Part shown: positions 37,729 through 46,870 of the stretch, piece after piece
How positions within the stretch are numbered: the first letter of the stretch is position 1
Layout: each line of letters opens with the position of its first letter
Source: Bradyrhizobium diazoefficiens
Lineage (GTDB): Bacteria; Pseudomonadota; Alphaproteobacteria; Rhizobiales; Xanthobacteraceae
Direction of reading: 5' to 3'
Assembly (NCBI RefSeq): GCF_016616885.1
Contig: NZ_CP067102.1
Span: 1,268,501-1,332,500, forward strand
Length of the DNA: 64,000 nt
The notes under the pieces: generated by a model
The model's input: only the letters and a program-made list of their open reading frames with translations
Told to the model about the DNA's origin: nothing
Database searches by the model: none
Program-made: the position numbers and the translations under genes

Positions 37729-38437
37729 GCCGGTCAATGTCGGCGACCTCGCCGAGCGCGAGGCGGCAGCGCTGTACCGGCTGATGACGTGGCTGTCGCC
37801 GGCGTTTCCCGTCGGCGGATTCTCCTATTCCAGCGGCATCGAGTGGGCGGTCGAAGCGGGGGACGTCACCGACGTCGCGACATTGGCTGATTGGCTAGAT
37901 GCCATGCTCGGCGACGGCTCCGGTTTTTGCGATGCGACCTTCCTGGTCCACGCCTATCGTGCCGCTGAAGCCGGCGAACACGCTGTGCTGAACGATATCG
38001 CCGAGCTCGCTGCCGCCTTCGTGCCGTCGCGCGAACGGCAGCTCGAGACGACCTCGCAGGGCCGCGCCTTCATCGACATCTCCGGCGCGGCGTGGGATGC
38101 CGAGGGCCTCGATGCCATGGTCGCGGCATGCCGGTCGCCACTGGTCTATCCTGTCGCGGTCGGCGTCGTCGCCGCGCTGCACGGGGTGCCGCTGGCGTCG
38201 ACGCTGCACGCCTTCCTGCACGCGCTGGTCTCGAACTGGATTTCGGCGGCGAGCCGGCTCATTCCGCTGGGCCAGACCGACAGCCAGCGCGTACTGGTGA
38301 AATTGGAAGCTGCCGTCGCCATAACCGCCTATCGGGCGCTCAACGCGACGCTGGATGACCTCGGCAGCGCGACCTTTCGCGCCGACCTCGCCAGCCTGCG
38401 GCACGAGACACAATATACGCGGCTGTTTCGCTCGTGA
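37709..38437 (+). CDS. ureF: urease accessory protein UreF
   Basis: GTPase-activating partner of UreG in urease activation, 242 residues. The family segments are [20 protein letters not shown] and GHAVLN-like helices, followed by [20 protein letters not shown]. The ATG at 37709 lies inside the ureE His-tail coding sequence and overlaps ureE by 20 bp; ATG 37715 is an alternative. Frames further upstream only translate the repeat. Confidence 0.93.
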   Translation: MLMTTNEPVNVGDLAEREAAALYRLMTWLSPAFPVGGFSYSSGIEWAVEAGDVTDVATLADWLDAMLGDGSGFCDATFLVHAYRAAEAGEHAVLNDIAELAAAFVPSRERQLETTSQGRAFIDISGAAWDAEGLDAMVAACRSPLVYPVAVGVVAALHGVPLASTLHAFLHALVSNWISAASRLIPLGQTDSQRVLVKLEAAVAITAYRALNATLDDLGSATFRADLASLRHETQYTRLFRS

Positions 38438-38476
38438 GCGGTACGGCCTTCAACTGATCAAGAGAGAGCGAGTGAC

Positions 38477-39100
38477 ATGGCAACTTCTCACGGCCCCTTG
38501 CGTGTCGGCGTTGGCGGCCCCGTGGGATCGGGCAAGACCGCGCTGATGGATCTGCTCTGCAAGACCATGCGCGAGCGCTACGACATCGCCGCGATCACCA
38601 ACGACATCTACACCAAGTGGGATGCTGAATTCCTCGTGCGATCGGGCTCGCTGACGCCGGACCGCATCGCCGGCGTCGAGACTGGAGGCTGCCCGCACAC
38701 CGCGATCCGCGAGGACGCTTCGATGAATCTCGCCGCGGTGGCCGACATGCGCGCCAAATTTCCCGGGCTGGATCTTGTGCTGATCGAATCCGGCGGTGAC
38801 AATCTCGCTGCCACTTTTTCTCCGGAGCTCGCCGACCTCACCATCTATGTGATCGACGTTGCCGCCGGCGACAAGATTCCGTCCAAGGGCGGCCCCGGCA
38901 TCACCCGCTCGGACCTTCTGGTCATCAACAAGATCGACCTCGCGCCCCATGTCGGTGCCTCCCTCGAGAAGATGGACACGGACGCCAGGCGCATGCGCGG
39001 CGAGCGCCCCTTCGTCATGACCAACCTGAAGAAGAGCGAGGGGCTCGACCGCATCGTCGGCTTCATCGAGACCAAAGGTGGGCTGAAACGGGCGGGCTGA
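38477..39100 (+). CDS. ureG: urease accessory GTPase UreG
   Basis: Nickel-inserting GTPase of 207 residues. P-loop [18 protein letters not shown], the metal-binding CPH motif in [15 protein letters not shown], and the base-specificity motif [13 protein letters not shown] are complete. It is the last gene of the fourteen-gene urea block; 266 bp without a recognisable gene follow. Confidence 0.97.
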   Translation: MATSHGPLRVGVGGPVGSGKTALMDLLCKTMRERYDIAAITNDIYTKWDAEFLVRSGSLTPDRIAGVETGGCPHTAIREDASMNLAAVADMRAKFPGLDLVLIESGGDNLAATFSPELADLTIYVIDVAAGDKIPSKGGPGITRSDLLVINKIDLAPHVGASLEKMDTDARRMRGERPFVMTNLKKSEGLDRIVGFIETKGGLKRAG

Positions 39101-39366
39101 CGGGCCGCGGCGACATGGCACAGGCATTTTCCGTCGTTAACGTCTGAGGCAAAACCGCATCAGCGGAACAAATTTCGGACATGGCGATTGTCTACCTCCG
39201 GCGCCCGGAGCAGAGCCTTTCTTGGCCAGACGATCGGCCGGGCGGATTAAGCTTTTTGGGCGACCGAAGTTGCGTACAGATGCCACCTCCGTCATTATCC
39301 CTGCCACTGGGCTCCCCCTGTTTCGGCACATGGCCGTTCGAGCGGCGTTGATATGCTCCGCGTTTA

Positions 39367-41058
39367 TTGCCGACCTCCTGCCTTCGCCTGAGTAGTCGCG
39401 TGGTCCGGCTGGGTTTCATCATCGGCTTCATCGCTCTGCTCGGAGCCTTGCTCTCCGGGCTCGCGGCCTATCGCGTCCACGACCAGGAGCTGGCGCTGGA
39501 CCGGATTGCGCTGGCGCGGGCGATCGACGTTCATGCGAGCCTCGTCCAGGACAGGTCGACCGAACGCGAGCTGCTGGCGCGTGTCGCCTCAGGCCTGTTC
39601 CGCGCGCCGTCGGTGCTGAAGCCCAACATGCTGGAGCCGCTGCGCTCGGCGATCTACGCCTTCAAGACCGATTTCGTGGTGGCCGGCTGGGTCGCCCGGC
39701 TGCAGCCGAGTGAGCTTGCCGCGGCCCAGACCGCGATCGCGGCCGCCGGCTTCCCGAAGCCGCAGATCCGCGACTACAACGACAAGCCGATCAACCCGGC
39801 AAGCCTGACCCAGCCGATCGACGTGCTGATGGACCTCGAGCCGCGCAGCGACGAGACCAAGGCGCTGCCGGGCCGCAGCTACGATAACGACCCGGTTCGC
39901 AACGCCATGCTGACGCGGGCCAGGGTCGAGAAGCGGTCGGTTGCCTCCGACCCGATACCGCTCCTGGGCGGCAACGGGCCGATCGGCGTCATCGTGGCCG
40001 CCCCCGTCATTCCCGAGGGCGCCACCGAGCCGGTCGGCTTCGTCACCTTTTCCTACGAGCTGGCTTCGCTGATGTTGACCAACGACGATCTGTCGTTGTT
40101 CTCGGTCGCGCTCAAAGACCCGCGCAAGGAAGGCAGCGAGCTCGTTGCCAACGACCAGGGCGTCGTCTCCACCCGCATGACGACGCCGGATGGGCAGGCC
40201 CCGTCGGCAACGCGCACCGTGAGTTTTGGCGGCCGCGACTGGCAGCTCGGTTATTACGCCAAGACCAATTCGGCACGGCGCGCCGAGCAGACCGCAATCA
40301 TCGTCGCGGCGATCGGCTTCGCCATCACCGCGATGGTGTGCGGCCTGTTCGGTTACGTCGCCTACAATAACTTGAGGCTCAGCCGCGAGATCCAGGTGCG
40401 GATCGGCTTCGAGCGGCGGTTGACGGCTGTCATCGACGAGCTCAACCACCGGGTCAAGAACATCCTTGCGGTGATCCAGTCGATCGTGACGCGCACGCTG
40501 CGCCACGGCTCCGACATCGATGTCGCGCGCGAGCTGCTGATCGGCCGCATCCACGCCATGTCCAACGTGGTCTCGCTGCTCAGCGAGAGCCAGTGGCAGG
40601 GCGTCAAGCTGAAGGGCCTGTTCGAGGCGCGCGCCATTCCGCACGCCGATCGCATCGCCGTCACCGGCCCGGACATCGCAGTCAGCGCACGCGCCGCCCA
40701 GAGCCTGTCGCTGTTGTTCTTCGAGCTCGCCTCGCATTCGGACGAAGGCCTGTCGCTGGTCGGCAAGCATCCGCACATCACCGCAAACTGGACGGTCACG
40801 GGCGAGGAGCCCGAGACGGTGTTTCATTTCCGCTGGGAGGAGTTCAACACCAGCGAGGCGACGCGCCGGCCGGATTCGGATTTCGGCCTGATCCTGCTCG
40901 ACCGCGTCGCGCCCGAAGCGCTCGGTGGTACAGCCAAGCGCTACTTCACCGATGTCTCCTATGTCTACGAGCTGACGGCGCCGATGGAGACGGTCGTGGA
41001 CATGACCGAGCGCGACCGCACGGAAAAGCTGTCGCAGCCTGTGAAGCCGGTGCGCTAG
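39367..41058 (+). CDS. CHASE-domain sensor kinase of the HWE type, with degenerate ATP site
   Basis: 563-residue membrane sensor. A membrane segment (LGFIIGFIALLGALLSGLAA) precedes a periplasmic CHASE domain (about 50-290). A second membrane segment follows (about 303-328), then the phosphoacceptor helix with His in DELNHRVKNILAVIQS. The ATP-binding domain is unusual: the N-box, normally HELATNA-K-YG, reads FELASHSDEG, so its conserved His and Asn are missing, and the GGP of the W-x-E motif is lost. The start is TTG or the GTG at 39400. It is near ureG but may be independent. Confidence 0.75.
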   Translation: MPTSCLRLSSRVVRLGFIIGFIALLGALLSGLAAYRVHDQELALDRIALARAIDVHASLVQDRSTERELLARVASGLFRAPSVLKPNMLEPLRSAIYAFKTDFVVAGWVARLQPSELAAAQTAIAAAGFPKPQIRDYNDKPINPASLTQPIDVLMDLEPRSDETKALPGRSYDNDPVRNAMLTRARVEKRSVASDPIPLLGGNGPIGVIVAAPVIPEGATEPVGFVTFSYELASLMLTNDDLSLFSVALKDPRKEGSELVANDQGVVSTRMTTPDGQAPSATRTVSFGGRDWQLGYYAKTNSARRAEQTAIIVAAIGFAITAMVCGLFGYVAYNNLRLSREIQVRIGFERRLTAVIDELNHRVKNILAVIQSIVTRTLRHGSDIDVARELLIGRIHAMSNVVSLLSESQWQGVKLKGLFEARAIPHADRIAVTGPDIAVSARAAQSLSLLFFELASHSDEGLSLVGKHPHITANWTVTGEEPETVFHFRWEEFNTSEATRRPDSDFGLILLDRVAPEALGGTAKRYFTDVSYVYELTAPMETVVDMTERDRTEKLSQPVKPVR

Positions 41059-41663
41059 CCTTTCGGCCGCAACACCAGGTCGACCAGGTTGCATGCATAG
41101 GCCGGCGTGATCGGCGCAATGCCGAAGACATAGCGATAAAACAGGCTGCCGTAGATGGCGTCGTAGAGATCCTCCGCCGGAGCCGCGGCCAAAATGCTGC
41201 CGTCACGCTGACCGGTCGCGATCATCTCCACCAACGCATCGCGGCGGAACTGAAGGTAGCGGGCATAGAACAATTCGGCCGAGCCGGTCTTGGAGATGCA
41301 TTCGGAGATGACCGCAAGCTGCACCTTGCCGAACTCGCCTTGCAAGGCCTCCGCATAGGCCGCGGCATGGCGGCGCGCACGCGCCGCAGGCGTGCCCGCA
41401 CTCACCGGCGGCAGCGGCAGCATTTGGGCGGCGTGATGGAGAAAGGCGTCGATCAGCAGCGCTTCCCGCGACGGCCACCATTTGTAGATCGTCATCTTGG
41501 AGACGTTGGAGTGGCGCGCAACGGCATCGATCGTGGTCGCGGCAAGGTCAGTCGTCGCCATCAGCGCATAGGCGCTTTCGAGGATGGCGTTCGTGGTCTC
41601 GATCGAGCGCGGCCGACCGCGCCGGGGCGCGCTCTCAGCCGCTTCGCTCGTACCTTTTGCCAT
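41055..41663 (-). CDS. TetR/AcrR family transcriptional regulator
   Basis: DNA-binding repressor-type protein of 202 residues. The helix-turn-helix (about 25-70) contains TTIDAVARHSNVSKMTIYKW, and the C-terminal ligand domain includes EFGKVQLAVISECISKTGSA. GRPRSIETTNAILESAYAL precedes the HTH. Its ligand and target are unknown. It converges on the kinase gene with stop codons overlapping by four bases and is about 110 bp downstream of opgC. Confidence 0.88.
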   Translation of the reverse strand: MAKGTSEAAESAPRRGRPRSIETTNAILESAYALMATTDLAATTIDAVARHSNVSKMTIYKWWPSREALLIDAFLHHAAQMLPLPPVSAGTPAARARRHAAAYAEALQGEFGKVQLAVISECISKTGSAELFYARYLQFRRDALVEMIATGQRDGSILAAAPAEDLYDAIYGSLFYRYVFGIAPITPAYACNLVDLVLRPKG

Positions 41664-41771
41664 GACCTCGCCTGCTGCGCCGAGACCGCGCGCTTTTACC
41701 GCGGCCTGTCTATCCGGCATAGCGCAGCCCTGCGGGCTGTGCCTAGCACAAATCGCCGGTAGGCCCGAGCG

Positions 41772-42914
41772 TCAGGCTCGCTGCCGTACAGCTGCCGGCT
41801 CGTCCTGACGCTTCGACCAGGAGATATAATAGGCCACCGCCGTCATCGCCGCGAAACCGGCAAGGCTCACCCCGATCTGCATCACGACCAGATTGGCACC
41901 GGTGATCAGGATGAGATGGCCGGCGAAGGACAGGAATACGCCGACGCAGAATACGGCGAGCCATTCCTCGCCGCATTTGATCACCATCTGAAGCGCCTTC
42001 CATTGCAGCCCCGGATGGTCGGGCGGGATGAGGTGGGTCGCGATGAAAGCGAGCGCGAGGAAATGGATCACGCGATAGGGCGCGAGGTTTTCCTTGTCGG
42101 TCGGCGAGATGCCGTTGAGAACGACATCCGGCAAATAGGCGGATAAAGTCGGCGAATGGCGCATCAGGGTGATGGCCATCGCCGATACGAGATAGGCACC
42201 CGCCAGCACGCGGAGCCAGGGCAGGTCGCGCAAGGCGCGGCCCGACGCGCCGGTGACGGCGAACCAGCCACCCAGCACCATCAGCATCTGCCAGCAGAAC
42301 GGATTGAACGCCCATTCCTGGTCCGGGTAGGTTCGGAAATTCCAGTCGAACCAGCGCGCCGCGAAATAGAAGGCGACAGAGAGCGCCAGCGTCACGTTCG
42401 GCCGCCGCAACAGCCCCCACAAGGCAAATGGAAAGAAAGCCATCAGCGGGATCGTCAATTGCAGCAGGTCGAGGTTCAGCGGCTCCTCCTGCAGCAGGAG
42501 ACCGCGGACCAGAATGCGCAGCGGATGCTCGAGTATCCCGGAGATGTTGTAGTCGCTGATGATCTCCGGCGCCATCGATTGCGAGGCGACATAGGCGATG
42601 GTGTCGATGTAGATCACGAACAGCACGACATAGGCGGCATAGAGCCGCCATACGCGGCGGAAGATGCGCGTCGCGGCGACGACATAGCCGCGCTCCAGCG
42701 CCATCTTGCCGTAGATGATGGCGACGCCATAGCCCACCACGAACACGAACAGGTCGGCGGCGCCGCTGAAGCCGAAGTTGCGCAGCGTCAGCAAGTTGAC
42801 GACATTGTTCGGGATGTGATCGACGAACACCGACCAGGTCGCGATGCCGAGCGTCAGATACACCCTTGCGTCGTGGTGGAATGCGGCGAGGTTAGCCCTA
42901 ACAGACGGCTTCAT
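41772..42914 (-). CDS. opgC: OpgC-family membrane acyltransferase-like protein
   Basis: Polytopic membrane protein of 380 residues with about ten membrane segments. FHHDARVYLTLGIATWSVFV, then DHIPNN and FGFSGAADLFVFVVGYGVAI, is the N-terminal signature of OpgC proteins, which succinylate periplasmic glucans. The precise acyl donor and acceptor are inferred from the family. Confidence 0.85.
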   Translation of the reverse strand: MKPSVRANLAAFHHDARVYLTLGIATWSVFVDHIPNNVVNLLTLRNFGFSGAADLFVFVVGYGVAIIYGKMALERGYVVAATRIFRRVWRLYAAYVVLFVIYIDTIAYVASQSMAPEIISDYNISGILEHPLRILVRGLLLQEEPLNLDLLQLTIPLMAFFPFALWGLLRRPNVTLALSVAFYFAARWFDWNFRTYPDQEWAFNPFCWQMLMVLGGWFAVTGASGRALRDLPWLRVLAGAYLVSAMAITLMRHSPTLSAYLPDVVLNGISPTDKENLAPYRVIHFLALAFIATHLIPPDHPGLQWKALQMVIKCGEEWLAVFCVGVFLSFAGHLILITGANLVVMQIGVSLAGFAAMTAVAYYISWSKRQDEPAAVRQRA

Positions 42915-43102
42915 TGCTAATTATTTCATTTGGAATCGGGGCGATGCTTTTAGCGGCAACCGCCTGCCCATCCGAGTAGCGTTTGCGTGAAGGAGGGCCG
43001 ATCTAACGAGACTGATGAAAAATTGCGCAGAGGCCGGCTGTTGAATTCCCACGACCTTGCTCGTCCGGCCGGTAGCGCAACTTTCTTAATGCGGTCTCGC
43101 GC

Positions 43103-43555
43103 TTATTCGGCTGGCTCGACCGACGTCTCATCCGCAGCGCCGGCGCGGCTTGCCATGATTCCGAACGCGACGCCGCCGATGGCCAGAATCGGCAACAGCC
43201 GCTTGACGCCGATGGCGCGGACGATCTGCAGGCCCGTCGCGATCAGCATGGGATCGGCGAGCATGCTTGGGGCCGCCTTCGCGGCGCGCTCGGCGGCGAT
43301 GCGCGCGCGGGTCCGTATCTCCCGCTTGTAGCCCCAGTAGCTTCCCGCCGCGGCAAGCGTCAGCAGGAAGAAGATGCCGGCACCTGCAAGGCAGGCCTGC
43401 ACGGGGCCGTATTTTTCAAGCACCGCGATGAAGGCCGCCGCACAGAGGAAGCATGTGGTGATGAACAGTGCGAACGCCGCACCCGCGGCAAGCGAGGTCA
43501 GCCGCACAGTCGTGCCCGTCGATGCGCTGATGCCGTCGATGATGCGCTGAAACAC
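43103..43555 (-). CDS. membrane protein of unknown function, holin-like topology
   Basis: 150-residue protein with two clear membrane segments (TSLAAGAAFALFITTCFLCA and ACLAGAGIFFLLTLAAAGSY). A basic stretch follows, then a third, weaker hydrophobic segment near the C-terminus. It starts at GTG, eight bases after GAGGAGC. It lies about 80 bp after the DUF883 gene on the same strand and probably shares that gene's promoter. I do not recognise a family with certainty. Confidence 0.7.
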   Translation of the reverse strand: MFQRIIDGISASTGTTVRLTSLAAGAAFALFITTCFLCAAAFIAVLEKYGPVQACLAGAGIFFLLTLAAAGSYWGYKREIRTRARIAAERAAKAAPSMLADPMLIATGLQIVRAIGVKRLLPILAIGGVAFGIMASRAGAADETSVEPAE

Positions 43556-43637
43556 GGTCTTGCTCCTCAGATGCCCACAAGCCAATTCGTCATGTGCCGG
43601 TGACGGCAGCCGAAGCCGCCGGCAGCTCGCGCACGCC

Positions 43638-44009
43638 TTAACGGCGCCAGGCGAAACCGATCAGGAAGCCGATGCCGAGCGCGACACCGACGGTCGCGAG
43701 CGGCCGCTGCGTGATCGCGTCTTCCAGCGTCTCCTCGATCGAGCCGTAGGCATCCTGCGCCGCGTCCATCATCGCGCTGCCGCGCTCGGAGAAGTCGTCG
43801 AGCGACGAATCCATGTTGTCGCGCGCCTGCTTGTAACCGCGTCGGGCCTGCTTGCCCGTGGCCTTGGCGAACGTGTTGAGGGCGTCGGTGATCTGGTCGG
43901 TGAGGGCGGCGATATCGCTTTTCACGGCTGCTACATCCTTCTCGAGGCGGTCTCTGGTGGCTTTGTCGGGCCAGTCTTTCATCCCGGCTTCGCCATTTGT
44001 CATTGACAT
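43638..44009 (-). CDS. DUF883 family (ElaB/YqjD-like) membrane-anchored protein
   Basis: 123 residues: a long charged helix (ATRDRLEKDVAAVKSDIAAL) and a C-terminal membrane anchor (PLATVGVALGIGFLIGFAWR). Relatives ElaB and YqjD tether ribosomes to the membrane in stationary phase. AGGAG precedes the ATG by six bases. An EcfG promoter match lies about 40-65 bp upstream. Confidence 0.87.
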   Translation of the reverse strand: MSMTNGEAGMKDWPDKATRDRLEKDVAAVKSDIAALTDQITDALNTFAKATGKQARRGYKQARDNMDSSLDDFSERGSAMMDAAQDAYGSIEETLEDAITQRPLATVGVALGIGFLIGFAWRR

Positions 44010-44049
44010 CACGAACTCCTGAATCGTCGGCGGCTGAGGCTGCCCGGAA

Positions 44050-44074
44050 AACGCTTCGTCGCGGGGGAAGTTCC
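44050..44074 (-). promoter_or_regulatory. EcfG-type stress promoter of the DUF883 gene
   Basis: On the minus strand GGAAC (44074-44070), exactly 16 bases, then CGTT (44053-44050). This matches the alphaproteobacterial EcfG consensus with no mismatch, and the predicted transcript start is about 35 bp before the ATG. Confidence 0.75.
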
Positions 44075-44089
44075 GTCCGCTGAAACCGG

Positions 44090-45202
44090 TCACGCCTGTG
44101 GAAGCTGCGGCGAATTCTCCGGCAGCAGATGCTCCTTCAGGATCAACCCGACGATCAGCAGCGGAGATGACAGGAACGCACCCATTGGCCCCCACAGCCA
44201 GGTCCAGAACGCCAGCGCGATGAACACGGCGAGCGCGTTCAGCGCCAACCTGTGGCCGATGATCGTCGGCGTGACGAAGTGCCCTTCCAGGAAGGTAATG
44301 CCGCCGAAAGCCAGCGCCGCGGCCAGGCCGCCGCCGATGGTCGGGAAGGCGACCAGCCCGACCACGGCCAACACGACGAACATGGCGACAGGCCCGATGA
44401 TCGGGATGAAATTGAGGGCAGCTGCAAGTGCGCCGAGGCCGGCCGGATTGGGCATTCCAGTGAGCGCACAGACGATGCCGGCCGCAACGCCCACGCCGAT
44501 ATTGATGACGGTCACCGTCAGCAGGTAATTGCCGAGATGGACCTCGATCTCGTTCAGGATCCGCAGCGTGCGCAGCCGTGCGTCGCGCTCGCCGAAATTC
44601 ATGATCAACGCACGCCGCAGGTCGCGCCAGCTCGCGATGAACAGGATCAGGGTGGCGAAGAACAGCAGGAATTCGGCGAAGGTCGGCGACAGGAATTCCA
44701 GCGTCGGCTGCACCCATTCGATCTTGGGAAGCGGGACGCTTGGCAGCCCCTCGGAGCCGCCCACCATGGTTTGAAGCTCCTGCCACAGCGCCAGAGGCCG
44801 GTCGAAGACGTGCATCTTTTCCTTGAGCTGAGCGCCCAGCTCCGGCAGGCGCGAGCTCCACTCCATGACCGGCGCCGCAATCAGCGCGAGCACGAACGCG
44901 ACCAGCGCGGTCACCGCGGTCACGATGAGTACCGCGCCGACGGCGCGCGGTACCCCCCGCTTTTCCAGGAACGTCGCGGCCGGCGACAGCATGGTGCCAG
45001 CGACGATGGCCATCACGACCGGCAGGAAGAAGGCCTTGGCGACATAGAGCACCGCGACGACGGCGATCAGGAGCAGACCGGCAAGCGCAAAGGCAACGAA
45101 CTCGGTGCGCCGGACGACTGGTGGCAACTCGCTGTGGCTTTCGGGAAGCGGGACGCCTTCGCTGTTGCCGGAAATTAGACGTTCACTGGGAAGGACGCGC
45201 AC
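44090..45202 (-). CDS. AI-2E family transporter (TqsA/PerM type)
   Basis: 370-residue inner-membrane protein with about eight membrane segments. It has the N-terminal helical pair, a cytoplasmic or periplasmic helical insert (about 120-190), and the C-terminal GGGLAAALAFGGITFLEGHF region typical of the family. Members include exporters of small solutes and sodium-proton antiporters; the substrate is unknown here. A perfect EcfG motif lies upstream, back to back with one for the L,D-transpeptidase. Confidence 0.88.
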   Translation of the reverse strand: MRVLPSERLISGNSEGVPLPESHSELPPVVRRTEFVAFALAGLLLIAVVAVLYVAKAFFLPVVMAIVAGTMLSPAATFLEKRGVPRAVGAVLIVTAVTALVAFVLALIAAPVMEWSSRLPELGAQLKEKMHVFDRPLALWQELQTMVGGSEGLPSVPLPKIEWVQPTLEFLSPTFAEFLLFFATLILFIASWRDLRRALIMNFGERDARLRTLRILNEIEVHLGNYLLTVTVINIGVGVAAGIVCALTGMPNPAGLGALAAALNFIPIIGPVAMFVVLAVVGLVAFPTIGGGLAAALAFGGITFLEGHFVTPTIIGHRLALNALAVFIALAFWTWLWGPMGAFLSSPLLIVGLILKEHLLPENSPQLPQA

Positions 45203-45263
45203 AATCTCTCTCCTCGCACGGAGGCCCTAACCGCACGCCCAGTGGCCCATTATTGACCGGGAA

Positions 45264-45288
45264 AACGTCCCAATACCGCGGCGGTTCC
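45264..45288 (-). promoter_or_regulatory. EcfG-type stress promoter of the AI-2E family gene
   Basis: GGAAC (45288-45284 on the minus strand), 16 bases, then CGTT (45267-45264). The predicted start lies about 55 bp before the ATG. Confidence 0.72.
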
Positions 45289-45347
45289 ATCGCGCCTTCG
45301 TGAGGTCGCGCTCGCTTGACTGTGACATCACGGTCGCGCGCGAGGGC

Positions 45348-45373
45348 GGAACTTGAGTCGAGAATGCTGCGTT
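45348..45373 (+). promoter_or_regulatory. EcfG-type stress promoter of the L,D-transpeptidase gene
   Basis: GGAAC (45348-45352), 17 bases, then CGTT (45370-45373). The spacing of 17 is within the allowed range. The predicted start is about 40 bp before the ATG. Confidence 0.7.
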
Positions 45374-45422
45374 TACGGGAGTGCAGGCATCACCCAGATG
45401 CACACATCCAGTGGGGCAGCAC

Positions 45423-46205
45423 ATGACCAAGTTCTCCGTAATCCGTCGCAGCTTTTCGCCGCGCGTCGTCACCGCTTGTGCCTTTGCGACAGCTTTACTG
45501 ACCGTGCCCCTCGCGGCTCGGGCCCAGACGCTCGGCTACGCGCCGATGCAGCCGCAGGTGTATCCGCAGGCCCAGACCTATTCGCAGGGCTACATCAGCG
45601 AGGCGCCGCAGGCCACCGACGAGGACGCGGCATTGCCGGATCGCCTGCGCCGGCAGATCGTCAACTTCGATCGCAACGAGCCGGCCGGCACCATCGTCAT
45701 CGATACTGCCAACACCTATCTTTACTACGTGCTCGGTAACGGACGCGCCATGCGCTACGGCGTCGGCGTCGGCCGCGAAGGATTCACCTGGTCGGGCGTG
45801 CAGAGCATTACCCGCAAGGCGGAATGGCCGGATTGGCATCCGCCGGCAGAGATGATCGCGCGTCAGCCTTATCTGCCGCGCTTCGTCGCCGGCGGCCCCG
45901 GCAATCCGCTCGGGGCGCGCGCGATGTATCTCGGCTCCAGCGAATACCGCATCCATGGCACCAACGATCCCACCACGATCGGCAAGTTTGTCTCCTCTGG
46001 TTGCATCCGTCTGACCAATGAAGATGTCAGCGATCTCTTCAGCCGCGTCAGTGTCGGCGCCAGGGTCGTGGTGCTGTCGAAGAACGCGCCGCTGATGGCG
46101 CGTGGCGGCGATCCCGTACGCAAGCGGCCGGCCGCGACGACGCTGCCCTCGGGTCGCCAGGCGCTGAACATCTCAGCGTCGTCGGTAGACCGAAAAGTTG
46201 AGTGA
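45423..46205 (+). CDS. L,D-transpeptidase (YkuD family)
   Basis: Periplasmic cell-wall cross-linking enzyme of 260 residues. A signal peptide (about 1-35) and a Tyr/Gln/Pro-rich linker (YAPMQPQVYPQAQTYSQGY) precede the YkuD domain. The active site is complete: HGTNDPTTIG and SSGCIRLTNEDV with the catalytic Cys. L,D-transpeptidases reinforce the wall with 3-3 links or attach proteins to it. The DUF2865 gene starts six bases after the stop codon, so they form an operon behind an EcfG promoter. Confidence 0.92.
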   Translation: MTKFSVIRRSFSPRVVTACAFATALLTVPLAARAQTLGYAPMQPQVYPQAQTYSQGYISEAPQATDEDAALPDRLRRQIVNFDRNEPAGTIVIDTANTYLYYVLGNGRAMRYGVGVGREGFTWSGVQSITRKAEWPDWHPPAEMIARQPYLPRFVAGGPGNPLGARAMYLGSSEYRIHGTNDPTTIGKFVSSGCIRLTNEDVSDLFSRVSVGARVVVLSKNAPLMARGGDPVRKRPAATTLPSGRQALNISASSVDRKVE

Positions 46206-46211
46206 GGTCAC

Positions 46212-46865
46212 ATGATGAGACGTTCGATCAGCAAGCTCGCTGGGGGGACGGCCGCGTTCGTCACGATCGCTTCCCTCGGCCTCGCGCTGACGCCTTCGGC
46301 GCGTGCGGAAGATTTCTTCTCGGCGCTGTTCGGCGGCTTTCGCATGCGGCCGCCGCCGGAGATCCGGGTACCGTTCCCGAACGACGACATGCCGCGCTAC
46401 GACCCGCCGCGCCAGCGCGCGTCCTATGGTGGTGGCATGGCTTATTGCGTGCGTGGCTGCGACGGGCGCTATTTCCCGGCCCAAGGGGCGGACGCCGAGA
46501 GCAAGGAGCAATCCTGCAAGAGCTTCTGCCCGGCGTCAGAGACCTCGCTGGTCTATGGCAGCAACATCGACGACGCCACGACCGACAGCGGCAAGTCCTA
46601 TTCCGATCTGCCGAACGCCTTCCGCTATCGCAACGAGATCGTTTCCGGGTGTACCTGCAACGGCAAGGACCCGGGCGGCCTCGCTTCGCTCAAGGCCGAG
46701 GACGATCCGACCTTGCGCAAAGGCGATATCGTTGCAGGTAGCGACGGCCTCGTCGTCGCCAACCGCAACGCCAACGATCGCCGCGGTGTCGCGATGAACT
46801 TTTCGCCATTGCCGGACAAGGTCCGCGCAAAATTCCGCCAGGTGCCGGTGGTGGCGAAGGAGTAG
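46212..46865 (+). CDS. DUF2865 domain protein, secreted and Cys-rich
   Basis: 217-residue exported protein with a signal peptide (about 1-32). The domain has paired Cys in AYCVRGCDGRYFPAQG, CKSFCPASETSLVYGS and GCTCNG. The middle segment DATTDSGKSYSDLPNAFRYR is typical of DUF2865. No function is known. It follows the L,D-transpeptidase closely, which points to a cell-wall or envelope role. Confidence 0.82.
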   Translation: MMRRSISKLAGGTAAFVTIASLGLALTPSARAEDFFSALFGGFRMRPPPEIRVPFPNDDMPRYDPPRQRASYGGGMAYCVRGCDGRYFPAQGADAESKEQSCKSFCPASETSLVYGSNIDDATTDSGKSYSDLPNAFRYRNEIVSGCTCNGKDPGGLASLKAEDDPTLRKGDIVAGSDGLVVANRNANDRRGVAMNFSPLPDKVRAKFRQVPVVAKE

Positions 46866-46870
46866 GGCCC

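Noticed and set aside
39165..39190. GGAAC upstream of the sensor kinase
   Set aside because: No CGTT or GGTT follows at 16 or 17 bases.
39101..39366. Short frames between ureG and the kinase
   Set aside because: No ribosome-binding site, codon pattern or protein family is recognisable.
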